Positions 52,715 through 62,491 are shown, numbered from the stretch's first letter. The stretch: 64,000 bases of DNA from an uncultured Alphaproteobacteria bacterium (GCA_949292205.1 CASEYR010000003.1:7870-71869); one strand, 5' to 3'. Program-made: numbers and translations. Notes: generated from the letters alone by a model not told the origin.

Positions 52715-54301
52715 TCAGTCTTTAATCTTCATTAGCCGAATATCCGGAAAATCTTCCTCTGCTTTACCCAAGTGCCATGCATTCCGAGCTAAAAATACCG
52801 GCGCTCCATCATGATCTTCGGCCATTGCTCCACGGTTACCCGTAATAAACTTTTCAACAGCTTTATCATCTCCGCCAACCCAACGAGCCGTATAATAAGA
52901 AGTTGGCTCAAAAATAACGGGAACATCAAACTCTGTCCTAATTCTATCAGCCAAAACCTCAAACTGTAGTGCACCGACAACACCCACAATCCAATCGGAC
53001 CCAACGGAGGGTTTAAACACACTGGCACCACCTTCTTCGGCAATTTGCTCTAATGCTTTTCCTAAATGTTTCGCTTTTAAAGGGTCAACCGCCCTCACCT
53101 TTTGCAATAACTCCGGAGCAAAAGAAGGTATTCCTTTAAAAGACAACGGCTCACCTTCAGAAAAAGAATCTCCGATACGCATACCGCCATGATTCGGCAA
53201 CCCGACAATATCCCCTGCATAGGCGTCTTCGGCAAGCTCTCGATCCTGAGCCAAAAACATAACGGGATTATGCAAAATCATTTGCTTTTGAGAACGTAAA
53301 TGCGTTAATTTCATACCACGCTTAAAATGCCCCGAACAAATCCGCATAAATGCAATACGATCTCGATGTTTCGGATCCATATTGGCTTGGATTTTAAAAA
53401 TGAATCCACTCACCTTTTCTTCGGTCGGTTCAACTTGTCGAGAAACGGTTTCTTGAGCTCGAGGACTGGGTGCCAACGCAACCAAAGCATCAAGCAACTC
53501 TTTCACACCAAAGTTATTGACAGCTGATCCAAAAAAGACGGGTGTTAAATATCCATCGCGATAGGCTTCTTGATTGACCGGCTTACATAAAGCTCGAACC
53601 ATTTCAACATCTTCACGTAATTGACGCACTTGATTTTCAGGAAGTAACGCATCTAATTTAGAATCATTAACACCATTAATAACCTCAACAGGATCGGATA
53701 AAACAGACTTATCTGCACTTTTGTCAATCAAGTTCAATCGATCATTTATTAAATCAAAACACCCCTTAAAATCTCGCCCCATACCAATCGGCCAAACAGC
53801 CGGAGCAACCTCAAGTGCTAATGTCTGCTCAATTTCCTCCAGCAACGCAAAAGGATCCTGACCTTCTCGATCCAATTTATTGATAAAAGTGATAATGGGT
53901 ATATCCCGCAGACGGCAAACCTCAAATAATTTTTTTGTTTGCGTTTCAATACCTTTCGCACAATCTATCACCATAACCGCCGAATCAACGGCCGTCAAAA
54001 CTCGATATGTATCCTCCGAAAAATCTTCATGACCCGGTGTATCCAACAGATTAAAAGTGCAACCGCCGTAATCAAATGTCATAACGGACGAAGCAACAGA
54101 AATCCCACGTTCACGTTCAACCTTCATCCAGTCGGAGTGTGCTCTGCGATTATCCCCCCTTGCCTTAACTGCTCCGGCTTGATTAATGGCACCTCCAAAC
54201 AAAAGAAGCTTTTCAGTTAACGTGGTTTTACCAGCATCCGGATGGGAAATAATTGCAAACGTCCGACGTTTTGAAACAATATCTTTAAGTTGATCTGACA
54301 T
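52715..54301 (-). CDS. prfC: Peptide chain release factor 3
   Basis: A 528-residue RF3, the GTPase that removes RF1 and RF2 from the ribosome after termination. G1 HPDAGKTTLTEKLLLFGG, G3 LDTPGHEDFSEDTYRVL, G4 ITFINKLDREGQDP. The tail block VNFGVKELLDALVALAPSPR and KIQANMDPKHRDRIAFMRIC are typical and separate it from EF-G and LepA. The length is normal (E. coli 529). It is leftward and isolated. Confidence 0.96.
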   Translation of the reverse strand: MSDQLKDIVSKRRTFAIISHPDAGKTTLTEKLLLFGGAINQAGAVKARGDNRRAHSDWMKVERERGISVASSVMTFDYGGCTFNLLDTPGHEDFSEDTYRVLTAVDSAVMVIDCAKGIETQTKKLFEVCRLRDIPIITFINKLDREGQDPFALLEEIEQTLALEVAPAVWPIGMGRDFKGCFDLINDRLNLIDKSADKSVLSDPVEVINGVNDSKLDALLPENQVRQLREDVEMVRALCKPVNQEAYRDGYLTPVFFGSAVNNFGVKELLDALVALAPSPRAQETVSRQVEPTEEKVSGFIFKIQANMDPKHRDRIAFMRICSGHFKRGMKLTHLRSQKQMILHNPVMFLAQDRELAEDAYAGDIVGLPNHGGMRIGDSFSEGEPLSFKGIPSFAPELLQKVRAVDPLKAKHLGKALEQIAEEGGASVFKPSVGSDWIVGVVGALQFEVLADRIRTEFDVPVIFEPTSYYTARWVGGDDKAVEKFITGNRGAMAEDHDGAPVFLARNAWHLGKAEEDFPDIRLMKIKD

Positions 54302-54380
54302 ACTTATTCCTTTAAATTAGCCGCCATCGTAGCAAAAAAACAAATGATTGTCAAGTAAAACAAAGCGACACAAAATAAAC

Positions 54381-54410
54381 TTGACTTTTTCAAAAAAAGT
54401 GAGATACTAT
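54381..54410 (+). promoter_or_regulatory. Promoter of the 54432 gene
   Basis: TTGACT (54381-54386), 18 bases, TACTAT (54405-54410). An AGGAGG site follows at 54421-54426. Confidence 0.5.
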
Positions 54411-54431
54411 GAAGATAGACAGGAGGTTCTT

Positions 54432-54680
54432 ATGGTTAAAACACTTTTAGCATCATGTTCTGCCCCTAAAAAGGTTTGTGTTGAAAAAAGCAATACGGTA
54501 TCTGCCGGCTTCACGAATGAAGATAAGAAGGTTATTGAAGGTGATAAAATGCAGACCAATATTGCTAATGCCGTTAAGGCGTTTGGCTTGACCGCTGTGA
54601 AAGAATTGATTGCTCCGACTCCGATAGTTGCTTTAGGTAAGGCGACTTTGGCCGCCATAGATGCTTATCAGGGACGCTAG
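54432..54680 (+). CDS. Small hypothetical protein, unknown
   Basis: An 82-residue protein. The start at 54432 is decided by AGGAGG directly before it. The N-terminus (MVKTLLASCSAPKKVC) is not a lipobox. The second half NIANAVKAFGLTAVKELIAP looks amphipathic and ends TLAAIDAYQGR. No family recognised. It is two bases from the next small gene. Confidence 0.5.
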   Translation: MVKTLLASCSAPKKVCVEKSNTVSAGFTNEDKKVIEGDKMQTNIANAVKAFGLTAVKELIAPTPIVALGKATLAAIDAYQGR

Positions 54681-54682
54681 CT

Positions 54683-54988
54683 ATGCCGATTTTGCAAAAC
54701 AGAAACTACTTTATTCAACCGACTCAAGAGGGTATTTACATTCTTTTGATTAAGGCTCGCGAGGAAGATGCTCGGGCATCAGCTATCTTGTATGACGGTC
54801 GTGACAATGCTCTTTTCATAAGACGCCCCAAAGAAACTATTTTGTTGGATTATATCAACCCTGTTATTCATAAAAAACTGTTGGAATCGCCGTATGTTCT
54901 GGTATTAGAGCTTAATATTGCAAACGAAAATGTTATGCGTAGTTATCAGGTTCCCATGCGACGGGTTGATGAGGTTTTTGTCGCCTAA
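54683..54988 (+). CDS. Small hypothetical protein, unknown
   Basis: A 101-residue mixed alpha/beta protein (ILQNRNYFIQPTQEGIYILL, SAILYDGRDNALFIRRPKET, SPYVLVLELNIANENVMRSY). No signal peptide or motif I can name. Two bases after the 54432 gene, so co-translated. It comes just before tRNA-Leu. Confidence 0.55.
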   Translation: MPILQNRNYFIQPTQEGIYILLIKAREEDARASAILYDGRDNALFIRRPKETILLDYINPVIHKKLLESPYVLVLELNIANENVMRSYQVPMRRVDEVFVA

Positions 54989-55126
54989 TCATATTAAAAT
55001 ATATAGACTGATTTATTGATTTTATTTCTAACCCTTTTAAAATCAATTAAAAATATTTTTTTAATGATTTTGTGTAAAAATGCTTTTCTTTTTTTGTAAA
55101 ATGTGCTATCTGTAGAACGTTTTTAT

Positions 55127-55209
55127 GCGGACGTGGTGGAATGGTAGACACGACGGTCTTAGAAGCCGTTGCCAAAAGCGTGTGGGTTCAAGTCCCTCCG
55201 TCCGCACCA
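55127..55209 (+). tRNA. tRNA-Leu (anticodon UAG)
   Basis: Acceptor GCGGACG pairs with CGTCCGC before A-CCA, which is encoded. The anticodon arm ACGGT-CTTAGAA-GCCGT gives TAG, so it reads CUN codons. The T-loop is GTTCAAGTC. The length of 83 with a short variable arm is small for tRNA-Leu. It is immediately upstream of tig. Confidence 0.93.
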
Positions 55210-55234
55210 ATGATTGATGAAAAAAGGATATGAA

Positions 55235-56578
55235 ATGACAAAAAATAAATTAGCTCACTCCTTGACGATAACGATTCCCGCTCAAGCATTTGCAGATAAA
55301 ATTGAGGCAAAGCTGAAAGAAATTCAAAAAGAAGCTAAATTATCAGGGTTTCGTCCGGGACAAGCTCCGATGAATCTTATTAAAACAAAATATGAAAACG
55401 CCGTAAAAGGCGAAGCATTAGATGCTTTGGTTCAAGAGGAAGTTGAAAAAACATTCACAAAAGAAAACATCAAACCGGCTTTACGCCCGAAGGTCGAATT
55501 GACCAAGTTTGAAGAAGGAAAAGATATCGAAGTAAAAATCGATGTTGAAGCATTGCCGGAAGTCAAGGTTTGCGATTTAAAAGATATTGCTATTGATAAA
55601 ATGAAAGCCGAAGCCGGTGATGTTGAAATTGCCGAAGCTTTAGAAAAATTGGCTCAGGCAAAAAAATCAACTGAAGTCGTTGACGAAAAACGCCCGACAA
55701 AAACAGGGGACGTCATCGTTATTGACTTTGTCGGTTCCATCAATGGCGAAGAATTCCGCGGCGGAACGGGCAAAGATTATTACTTAGCTTTGGGATCCAA
55801 CACATTCATTCCGGGCTTTGAAGAGCAATTAACCGGACATTCCGTCGGAGAAAAAGTGGATGTCAATGTGTCATTCCCCGAAAACTATCACGCAAAAGAG
55901 TTGGCTGGTAAAAAAGCTTTATTCAAAGTTGATATTAAGGAATTACGCAAATTTAAAACACCTGAAATCAATGATGAATTTGCAAAATTGTTCGGCATGG
56001 AATCTCTGGACAAGTTAAAAGAGATGATTAAGGCAGAGCTGGATAAGGAATACAATCACGTTGCTCGCACACATGCAAAACGTGCCTTATTAGATGCTTT
56101 GGCTGCCGCCCATAACTTTGATGTTCCGCAGGGTATGGTTGATTTAGAATTCAACTCTATCTGGGCTCAATTTGAACAAGCTAAAAAAGCCGGACAACTG
56201 GATGAAGAGGAAAAATCAAAATCTGAAGACGATCTGAAAAAGGAATATCGTTCCATTGCCGAACGCCGCGTTCGCTTGGGATTATTGTTAGCTGAAGTCG
56301 CCAACCAGAACAAGGTCACCTTGACTCAGGATGATTTGACGAATGCCATTATGGCTGAAGCTCGTCGCTATCCCGGACAAGAAAAAATGGTTTTTGAATA
56401 CTATCAAAAAAATCCGCAAGCTTTAGATTCCTTAAAAGCACCGCTTTTTGAAGAAAAGGTTGTTGACTTTATTCTCGGCATCGTTAAATTAAACGAAAAG
56501 GCTGTATCCGCCAAGGATTTGTATGAGTACAATCCGGATGCTCCGAAAGCCAAGAAAACAGCAAAAAAAGAAAAATAG
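55235..56578 (+). CDS. tig: Trigger factor
   Basis: A 447-residue ribosome-bound chaperone. The ribosome-binding signature reads GFRPGQAPMNLIKTKY, with Gln where most have Lys (GFRPGKxP). The FKBP-like PPIase follows: GDVIVIDFVGSINGEEFRGG, YYLALGSNTFIPGFEEQLTG, and the C-terminal arms are Lys/Glu-rich to EYNPDAPKAKKTAKKEK. The start at 55235 is chosen for AAGGA at 55224-55228; the longer in-frame TTG at 55214 lies at the tRNA end. It heads the tig-clpP-clpX-lon cluster. Confidence 0.95.
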   Translation: MTKNKLAHSLTITIPAQAFADKIEAKLKEIQKEAKLSGFRPGQAPMNLIKTKYENAVKGEALDALVQEEVEKTFTKENIKPALRPKVELTKFEEGKDIEVKIDVEALPEVKVCDLKDIAIDKMKAEAGDVEIAEALEKLAQAKKSTEVVDEKRPTKTGDVIVIDFVGSINGEEFRGGTGKDYYLALGSNTFIPGFEEQLTGHSVGEKVDVNVSFPENYHAKELAGKKALFKVDIKELRKFKTPEINDEFAKLFGMESLDKLKEMIKAELDKEYNHVARTHAKRALLDALAAAHNFDVPQGMVDLEFNSIWAQFEQAKKAGQLDEEEKSKSEDDLKKEYRSIAERRVRLGLLLAEVANQNKVTLTQDDLTNAIMAEARRYPGQEKMVFEYYQKNPQALDSLKAPLFEEKVVDFILGIVKLNEKAVSAKDLYEYNPDAPKAKKTAKKEK

Positions 56579-56587
56579 GAAATACGC

Positions 56588-57199
56588 ATGAATTGGACTG
56601 ACACTTCTATGAATACTCTGGTTCCGACAGTTATTGAGCAGACCGGTCGTGGAGAGCGAGCTTTTGATATTTACTCTCGTCTTTTAAAAGAGCGGATTGT
56701 CTTTTTAACGGGACAAGTGAATGATGAAGTTGCCAGTCTGATTTGTGCTCAACTTCTTTTTCTGGAAGCCGAAAATCCGAAAAAAGAAATTTCATTTTAT
56801 ATCAATTCTCCGGGCGGTGTCGTTACATCCGGTTTGGCTATCTTGGACACAATGAATTATATTAAATGTCCGGTATCTACAGTCGTGATGGGACAAGCCG
56901 CCTCGATGGGGAGTTTATTATTGTGTTGCGGGGAAAAGGGACGTCGTTTTGCGTTACCCAATGCTCGCGTCATGATTCATCAGCCCTCTGGTGGTTTTCA
57001 GGGACAAGCCACGGATATCGAAATCCATGCAAAAGAAATTTTATCCATTAAAGCTCGATTGAATCAGATTTACGTTAATCAGACGGGACAACCACTGGAA
57101 ACAATTGAGCGTGCTATGGAGCGAGATAATTTCATGACTGCTGAAGAGGCTAAAAAATTCGGCTTGATTGATGAGGTTATCGTATCTAAACCGGAGTAA
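56588..57199 (+). CDS. clpP: ATP-dependent Clp protease proteolytic subunit
   Basis: A 203-residue serine protease. Active Ser in [20 protein letters not shown] near residue 99; His in [19 protein letters not shown]; Asp in the later [20 protein letters not shown] region. N-terminal [20 protein letters not shown] forms the axial loop. It works with ClpX, whose gene follows six bases on. The coupling and order are standard. Confidence 0.97.
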   Translation: MNWTDTSMNTLVPTVIEQTGRGERAFDIYSRLLKERIVFLTGQVNDEVASLICAQLLFLEAENPKKEISFYINSPGGVVTSGLAILDTMNYIKCPVSTVVMGQAASMGSLLLCCGEKGRRFALPNARVMIHQPSGGFQGQATDIEIHAKEILSIKARLNQIYVNQTGQPLETIERAMERDNFMTAEEAKKFGLIDEVIVSKPE

Positions 57200-57205
57200 A
57201 AGATA

Positions 57206-58498
57206 ATGACAGAACATACCGACAATGAAATCAGACGTTGTTCATTTTGCGGAAAAACACAAAATGAGGTTCGTCGCCTCATTTCAGGACGTGCACTGAA
57301 ATCAACAGACGGAGAAATAAAGACAGTCTTCATTTGTGATGAATGTGTCGATTTATGTCGCGATGTCATTACTGCCGGCACAGAAGAAAATCAGGAAACA
57401 AAAACAACTGAAACACCTCTACCACTAAAGACTCCTCAAGAAATCTACAAAACTCTGGACGACTACGTTATCGGACAGGAGCGTGCCAAGAAAGTTTTAT
57501 CCGTTGCTGTCTACAATCATTATAAAAGACTCAACAATAAAGAGAAAAAAGGTGATGTTGAGTTGGAAAAATCAAACATTCTATTGTTAGGACCAACCGG
57601 ATCCGGCAAGACTTTACTTGCCAAGACTCTGGCCAGAACTCTGGACGTTCCGTTTGCCATCGCCGATGCGACAACGCTGACTGAAGCCGGTTATGTCGGG
57701 GAAGATGTTGAAAACGTTGTCTTAAAATTATTACAAAACGCGAATTATGATGTCGCAAAAGCAGAACGCGGTATCATATACATTGACGAGATTGATAAAA
57801 TTTCACGTAAATCAGATGGTCCGTCAATCACGCGAGATGTATCCGGTGAAGGTGTTCAACAAGCTTTGCTAAAAATGATGGAAGGAACTATCGCTTCATT
57901 ACCTCCGCAAGGTGGCAGAAAACACCCCAATCAGGAATATATTCAGGTGAATACTCAACATATTCTGTTCATCTGCGGTGGTGCTTTTGCCGGATTGGAT
58001 AAGGTTATTGAACGCCGAGAATCCTCTTACTCTGTTGGATTTGGCGCCGACATCAAAGAAAAAGGTGATAAAAAAACAGGCGAACTGTTATCTAAATTAG
58101 AACCGGATGATTTATTAAAATACGGCTTGATTCCCGAATTCATCGGTCGATTGCCGGTTGTTGTCAGTTTGGAAGATTTAGATGAAAAAGCTTTAATTCG
58201 TATTTTAACAGAGCCCAAAAATGCTTTGGTTAAGCAGTATCAAGCCCTGTTTTCAATGGAAGGTGTGACATTGACATTTACACCGGAGGCTCTTGTCAAA
58301 ATTGCAAAACAAGCCATGGCTCGCAACACCGGCGCACGGGGATTGCGCTCAATTATGGAGGGATTACTGCTTGATTTGATGTATGATTTACCAACCATGA
58401 CGGGATTGCAAGAGGTAATCATCAATCAAGAAACTGTTGAGGAAAAAGCAAAGCCTGTTTTTGTATATAAAAACGATACTGACAAAAAGGTTAGTTAA
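57206..58498 (+). CDS. clpX: ATP-dependent Clp protease ATPase subunit
   Basis: A 430-residue AAA+ unfoldase. N-terminal zinc finger [11 protein letters not shown]...[10 protein letters not shown], Walker [19 protein letters not shown], Walker [17 protein letters not shown], sensor 1 region and pore loop (GYVGEDV). The IGF-like loop that docks to ClpP is in the [20 protein letters not shown] region. It feeds tagged proteins to ClpP. It looks intact. Confidence 0.97.
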   Translation: MTEHTDNEIRRCSFCGKTQNEVRRLISGRALKSTDGEIKTVFICDECVDLCRDVITAGTEENQETKTTETPLPLKTPQEIYKTLDDYVIGQERAKKVLSVAVYNHYKRLNNKEKKGDVELEKSNILLLGPTGSGKTLLAKTLARTLDVPFAIADATTLTEAGYVGEDVENVVLKLLQNANYDVAKAERGIIYIDEIDKISRKSDGPSITRDVSGEGVQQALLKMMEGTIASLPPQGGRKHPNQEYIQVNTQHILFICGGAFAGLDKVIERRESSYSVGFGADIKEKGDKKTGELLSKLEPDDLLKYGLIPEFIGRLPVVVSLEDLDEKALIRILTEPKNALVKQYQALFSMEGVTLTFTPEALVKIAKQAMARNTGARGLRSIMEGLLLDLMYDLPTMTGLQEVIINQETVEEKAKPVFVYKNDTDKKVS

Positions 58499-58524
58499 CA
58501 CATAAATTATTATGTTGTTTCCCC

Positions 58525-58553
58525 TTGACATCCAATATCAACATACATATATA
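58525..58553 (+). promoter_or_regulatory. lon promoter
   Basis: TTGACA (58525-58530), 17 bases, TATATA (58548-58553). The CCTTG start of the -35 and the CATATAT block also resemble a heat-shock sigma-32 type promoter of alphaproteobacteria; both readings are possible. Confidence 0.6.
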
Positions 58554-58573
58554 GTCCTAAAAAAGGAGTTTTG

Positions 58574-60910
58574 ATGACGACACTGACACTAACAGACGGC
58601 GTTTATCCTGTATTGCCGCTACGAGATATGGTTGTTTTCCCGCATGTTGTTGTTCCGCTTTTTGTGGGACGAGATAAATCAATTGCGGCTTTGGATAATG
58701 CCATTGCAAACAACAAACCGATTTTATTGGCGGCTCAAATCGACGCTATGATGGATACACCTCATACAGGGGATTTATACCCTGTCGGGACACTGGCTAC
58801 CATTTTACAAATGATTAAGCTACCTGACGGAACAGTTAAAATTCTGGTCGAAGGTAAAAATCGAGCACGCGTTAAGGATTGGGTTCAAAATGATTTATTT
58901 TTTGAAGCTCATACAGAAATCATGACGGACAAAGCAGAGCGAGAAAATGAGATAGAGGCTTTATCCCGTTCTGTTCGCGAATCTTTTGTGGATTATGCTC
59001 GCCTGAACAAGCAAACAAATCCGGAAATTTTAGTTGCCATTGAAAAGATACTCAAGCCAGATGAGTTGGCCGATATTATCGCGACGCACTTAAATACAAA
59101 AATTGAAGACAAGCAAAAGTTATTGGAACAGACCTCATTGGCTGGTCGCCTTGAAATGCTGTTCCGATTAATGGAAAAGGAAATTGAAGTCCTTCAAGTG
59201 GAACGTAAAATCCGTAAACGCGTCAAGAAACAGATGGAAAAAAGCCAACGCGAGTATTATTTGAATGAACAGATGAAAGCTATTCAACAAGAGCTTGGCG
59301 ATGAGGATATTACCGACACAAAGGATCTTGAAAAGAAAATTAAAGATGCCGGTATGTCAAAAGAGGCAACGGAAAAAGCTTTATCAGAATTAAAAAAACT
59401 AAAAATGATGGGACCGATGTCGGCAGAAGCCGGTGTTATCCGGAACTATTTAGACTGGTTGATTACGCTACCGTGGCAACAAAAAAAGACATTACAAACA
59501 GATTTGGCCGAGGCAAAGCGGATTCTAGATGAAGATCATTACGGCTTAGAAAAAGTTAAAGAACGCATTTTAGAGTTTCTGGCTGTTCAAAAGCGTACAA
59601 ACAGTGTCAAGGGTTCTATTTTGTGTTTGGTCGGCCCTCCGGGAGTGGGAAAAACATCTTTGGGACAATCCATAGCTCGTGCAACGGGACGGACTTTTGT
59701 GCGTACCTCCTTAGGCGGTATGCGGGACGAAGCCGAAATCCGCGGTCATCGTCGAACATATATCGGCTCGATGCCCGGAAAAATCATTCAAAATATGAAA
59801 AAAGCCAAGAATATTAATCCGCTCTTTTTACTTGATGAAATTGATAAACTGGGTAATGACTATCGCGGAGATCCCTCCTCGGCTCTTCTGGAGGTTTTGG
59901 ATCCAGAGCAAAATACAACCTTTAACGATCACTACTTAGAGGTTGATTATGATCTGTCTCATGTCATGTTTATCACGACGGCGAATACACTCAAGATGCC
60001 TCGCCCACTATTGGATCGAATGGAAATCATTCAGCTGTCCGGCTATACTGAAAAAGAAAAGGTTGAGATTGCAAAACGCCACCTCATCAAAAAGCAACTG
60101 GAAATGGCTGGTTTGAAAGCAGAAGAGTTGACTATTACAGACGAGAGTTTACTCGATCTGATTCGCCATTATACTCGCGAATCCGGCGTCCGTAATCTAG
60201 AGCGAGAAATTGCAAATATCGCCAGAAAAGTCGTTAAAGAAATTCAAATTGACAATTTGGATTCCATAACTGTAACACCCGAGAATCTGAAGAAATACGC
60301 TGGTATTCCCAAATATAGCTTTGGTGTGGCAGAACAAGAGGATCAAATCGGAACAACAACCGGTTTAGCGTGGACAGAAGTCGGTGGTGAGATTTTATCA
60401 ATTGAAGCCGTAACCATGCCTGGGAAAGGAAACACATTATTAACGGGACAACTGGGTGATGTGATGAAAGAATCCATTGAAGCTGCAAAATCATTTGTTC
60501 GTTCCAGAAATGCTCAATTTGGCATTCCGTCAGAGGTGTTTGAAAAGAATGACATTCACGTTCATGTTCCGGAAGGAGCAACACCAAAAGACGGTCCATC
60601 GGCAGGTATCGCTATGATGACCTCTTTAGTGTCCGCTTTAACAGGTATTCCTGTTCGGAAAGATGTAGCTATGACAGGTGAAATCACGCTTCGCGGACAC
60701 GTACTGCCTATCGGTGGATTAAAAGAAAAATTACTGGCCGCTTTGCGTGCCGGAATTAAAACAGTTCTAATTCCCGAGGAAAATAAAAAAGATTTGGAAG
60801 ATATTCCGGATGATGTAAAACAAAACATAGAATTGATTCCGGTATCCAAGGCAGAGCAAGTACTAGAGGTTGCATTAACCAAGAAATTAACGCCTTTGCA
60901 CCAAATCTAG
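58574..60910 (+). CDS. lon: ATP-dependent protease Lon
   Basis: A 778-residue Lon. N-terminal substrate domain (PVLPLRDMVVFPHVVVPLFV), coiled middle, AAA+ module with Walker A LVGPPGVGKTSLGQS and LFLLDEIDKLGND, and the protease domain with catalytic Ser in PKDGPSAGIAMMTSLV and Lys in PIGGLKEKLLAALRAG. It degrades damaged and regulatory proteins. The start at 58574 follows GGAG, not the TTG at 58571. It has its own promoter after clpX. Confidence 0.97.
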   Translation: MTTLTLTDGVYPVLPLRDMVVFPHVVVPLFVGRDKSIAALDNAIANNKPILLAAQIDAMMDTPHTGDLYPVGTLATILQMIKLPDGTVKILVEGKNRARVKDWVQNDLFFEAHTEIMTDKAERENEIEALSRSVRESFVDYARLNKQTNPEILVAIEKILKPDELADIIATHLNTKIEDKQKLLEQTSLAGRLEMLFRLMEKEIEVLQVERKIRKRVKKQMEKSQREYYLNEQMKAIQQELGDEDITDTKDLEKKIKDAGMSKEATEKALSELKKLKMMGPMSAEAGVIRNYLDWLITLPWQQKKTLQTDLAEAKRILDEDHYGLEKVKERILEFLAVQKRTNSVKGSILCLVGPPGVGKTSLGQSIARATGRTFVRTSLGGMRDEAEIRGHRRTYIGSMPGKIIQNMKKAKNINPLFLLDEIDKLGNDYRGDPSSALLEVLDPEQNTTFNDHYLEVDYDLSHVMFITTANTLKMPRPLLDRMEIIQLSGYTEKEKVEIAKRHLIKKQLEMAGLKAEELTITDESLLDLIRHYTRESGVRNLEREIANIARKVVKEIQIDNLDSITVTPENLKKYAGIPKYSFGVAEQEDQIGTTTGLAWTEVGGEILSIEAVTMPGKGNTLLTGQLGDVMKESIEAAKSFVRSRNAQFGIPSEVFEKNDIHVHVPEGATPKDGPSAGIAMMTSLVSALTGIPVRKDVAMTGEITLRGHVLPIGGLKEKLLAALRAGIKTVLIPEENKKDLEDIPDDVKQNIELIPVSKAEQVLEVALTKKLTPLHQI

Positions 60911-60913
60911 TAA

Positions 60914-60940
60914 TAAACGAATCGTAAAGTCGTTCGTTTA
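60914..60940 (+). terminator. lon terminator
   Basis: TAAACGAA pairs with TTCGTTTA around an 11-base loop, followed by GCCTTATTTTTT. A second hairpin, ACAAAAAACTTA against TAAGTTTTTTTGT (about 60965-60999), follows it. Confidence 0.65.
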
Positions 60941-61081
60941 GCCTTATTTTTTAAAGAAAAAAATACAAAAAACTTATTAGAAATAGTAAGTTTTTTTGTG
61001 TTTTAATAATTTAAAATTTTAATTTAAATAAAAAAAAATCCTTTTTTTGGCTTTTTTTGTGTGTTTTTTTTAAAAAAGATG

Positions 61082-61110
61082 TTGACAGCCGCGAAAAACA
61101 AGGCTTTACT
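61082..61110 (+). promoter_or_regulatory. hup promoter candidate
   Basis: TTGACA (61082-61087), 17 bases, TTTACT (61105-61110), after an AT-rich, UP-element-like tract. The -10 is weak. Confidence 0.4.
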
Positions 61111-61168
61111 AGGGATTAGCGGGGATTAAGCCTGCTAAAAAATATAATCTTAATCAAAGGAGTTTATT

Positions 61169-61444
61169 ATGAACAAACAAGAATTGATCGACGCAATGGC
61201 AAAAACAGCCGGTTTAACAAAAGGCGCTTCAGCTGACGCTTTGGAAGCTTTCATTGAAGTTGTTACAAAAGCTTTGAAAAAAGGTGATGAAGTACGGGTT
61301 ACAAACTTCGGAACATTTGCTGTTGCAAAACGCGCTGCAACAACAGGCCGCAACCCGCGTACGGGCGCTACGATTAAGATTCCGGCTTCTAAACAGCCGA
61401 AGTTCCGTGCCGGAAAAGGCTTAAAAGATATCGTCAATAAATAA
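61169..61444 (+). CDS. hup: DNA-binding protein HU
   Basis: A 91-residue histone-like HU-type protein that bends DNA. MNKQELIDAMAKTAGLTKGA at the start, the beta-arm with VTNFGTFAVAKRAATTGRNP, then RTGATIKIPASKQPKFRAGK. All conserved DNA-contact residues (RNPRTG, P in the arm tip) are present. AAAGGAG precedes the ATG. It sits in the usual place after lon. Confidence 0.96.
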   Translation: MNKQELIDAMAKTAGLTKGASADALEAFIEVVTKALKKGDEVRVTNFGTFAVAKRAATTGRNPRTGATIKIPASKQPKFRAGKGLKDIVNK

Positions 61445-61449
61445 TTTTG

Positions 61450-61478
61450 TTGACAACGCTTGAAAAGGATGATATAAA
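61450..61478 (+). promoter_or_regulatory. tRNA-Val promoter
   Basis: TTGACA (61450-61455), 17 bases, TATAAA (61473-61478). The predicted start is a few bases before the tRNA at 61496. Confidence 0.75.
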
Positions 61479-61492
61479 GGTGTCATCCTTTT
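61463..61492 (+). terminator. hup terminator overlapping the tRNA-Val promoter
   Basis: AAAAGGATGA/TCATCCTTTT stem. Its loop contains the -10 of the tRNA-Val promoter, so one short stretch ends hup and starts the tRNA. Confidence 0.65.
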
Positions 61493-61495
61493 TAT

Positions 61496-61572
61496 GGGCG
61501 GTTAGCTCAGCTGGCTAGAGCATCTCGTTTACACCGAGAGGGTCGGGAGTTCAAATCTCTCACCGCCTACCA
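61496..61572 (+). tRNA. tRNA-Val (anticodon UAC)
   Basis: Acceptor GGGCGGT pairs with ACCGCCT before A-CCA, which is encoded. The anticodon arm TCTCG-TTTACAC-CGAGA gives TAC. The T-arm reads GGGAG-TTCAAAT-CTCTC. 77 bases long. Confidence 0.96.
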
Positions 61573-61577
61573 CTTAA

Positions 61578-61600
61578 AAAACACTGGTTAACAGTGTTTT
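61578..61600 (+). terminator. tRNA-Val terminator
   Basis: AAAACACTG/CAGTGTTTT stem with loop GTTAA followed by TTTT, just after the tRNA. Confidence 0.8.
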
Positions 61601-61960
61601 TTTATTTTTATAAAATCTGCTTTATTTTGATTAAAAAATGAAAAAGGTTCTTTCATTTATTAAAATCCGAATATTCCAAAAGAGCGGATATGGAGTAAAA
61701 ATTTCTTAAAGAAGCGCGTTTTTATTACACATAAAACACTGCTTTTATCATACCCAAAAGTCAAGACTACGTGTTTTTCATAAAAATTTAACGACCCTAT
61801 AAGTTTTACACTTTTGTATAACATATAATCGTATTCAAAATCAATCTAAAAAATAAATAATACAAAATATTATATCAAAAAATATATTCGCCTTCTTTTT
61901 CCTTAAAAGTATAAAAATTTAATGGTCATTAAATTTTTATATTAAATCAGGAGACGATAA
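61601..61960. other. Non-coding AT-rich stretch
   Basis: About 360 bases with no gene supported. The only clear structure is the inverted repeat at 61910-61941. No further tRNA, no promoter match good enough to state. Confidence 0.5.
61910..61941. promoter_or_regulatory. Perfect 15-bp inverted repeat upstream of the ParB-like gene
   Basis: TATAAAAATTTAATG, then GT, then its exact reverse complement CATTAAATTTTTATA. It ends 20 bases before the ATG at 61961 and next to the GGAG site. It could be an operator or an RNA hairpin masking the ribosome binding site. Confidence 0.5.
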
Positions 61961-62491
61961 ATGCAAATAAAAAAAATATTCGAACAATTAAATCCCAAAA
62001 AAATCGTTTTATCAAACATATATCAAAACATATCACTTCTTTTATTCCCCCGTCCGACAGACATACTCATGCATAACCCCAATCTTTATATTGATAAAAC
62101 TTTTTTCGATCGTTGTCTGAAAGGAAAATGGCTTGCCGGAATACGTTATGGACGCGTTAAAACCGGCCAATTTAAAAGGCAAATTGACAAGAAAATATAT
62201 TTGTTAAAGGATTTACCCTTATATCAAAAGTTGATACAACAAGATAAAGAGAATTCAAATCACGAATTTAAAAAATTAATCAACAGCATTCAGACAAACG
62301 GATTTAATCCTGAAAGCGTTATTATCTGTAAATACAGGTCTAACCTTATTAAAGACGGACAACACCGAGCTATGTACCTATTATGGCGATACGGTGACGA
62401 TTATGAAGTTAACACAATTCATATCAGGGTAAAAAACACATTGCTGCGACATAAAATTTTTCCATGGCTGAATCGGAAAAGTCAAAAATGA
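61961..62491 (+). CDS. ParB/sulfiredoxin-like small protein
   Basis: A 176-residue basic protein. KYRSNLIKDGQHRAMYLLWR near residue 125 matches the DGQHR motif of the ParB/sulfiredoxin fold in small proteins often found in polysaccharide or LPS loci. The N-terminal FFDRCLKGKWLAGIRYGRVK and the HEFKKLINSIQTNGFNPESV segment fit this too. DNA binding, nuclease or nucleotide hydrolysis are possible; nothing in the context decides. AGGAG precedes the ATG. It is the only gene between tRNA-Val and yajC. Confidence 0.55.
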   Translation: MQIKKIFEQLNPKKIVLSNIYQNISLLLFPRPTDILMHNPNLYIDKTFFDRCLKGKWLAGIRYGRVKTGQFKRQIDKKIYLLKDLPLYQKLIQQDKENSNHEFKKLINSIQTNGFNPESVIICKYRSNLIKDGQHRAMYLLWRYGDDYEVNTIHIRVKNTLLRHKIFPWLNRKSQK

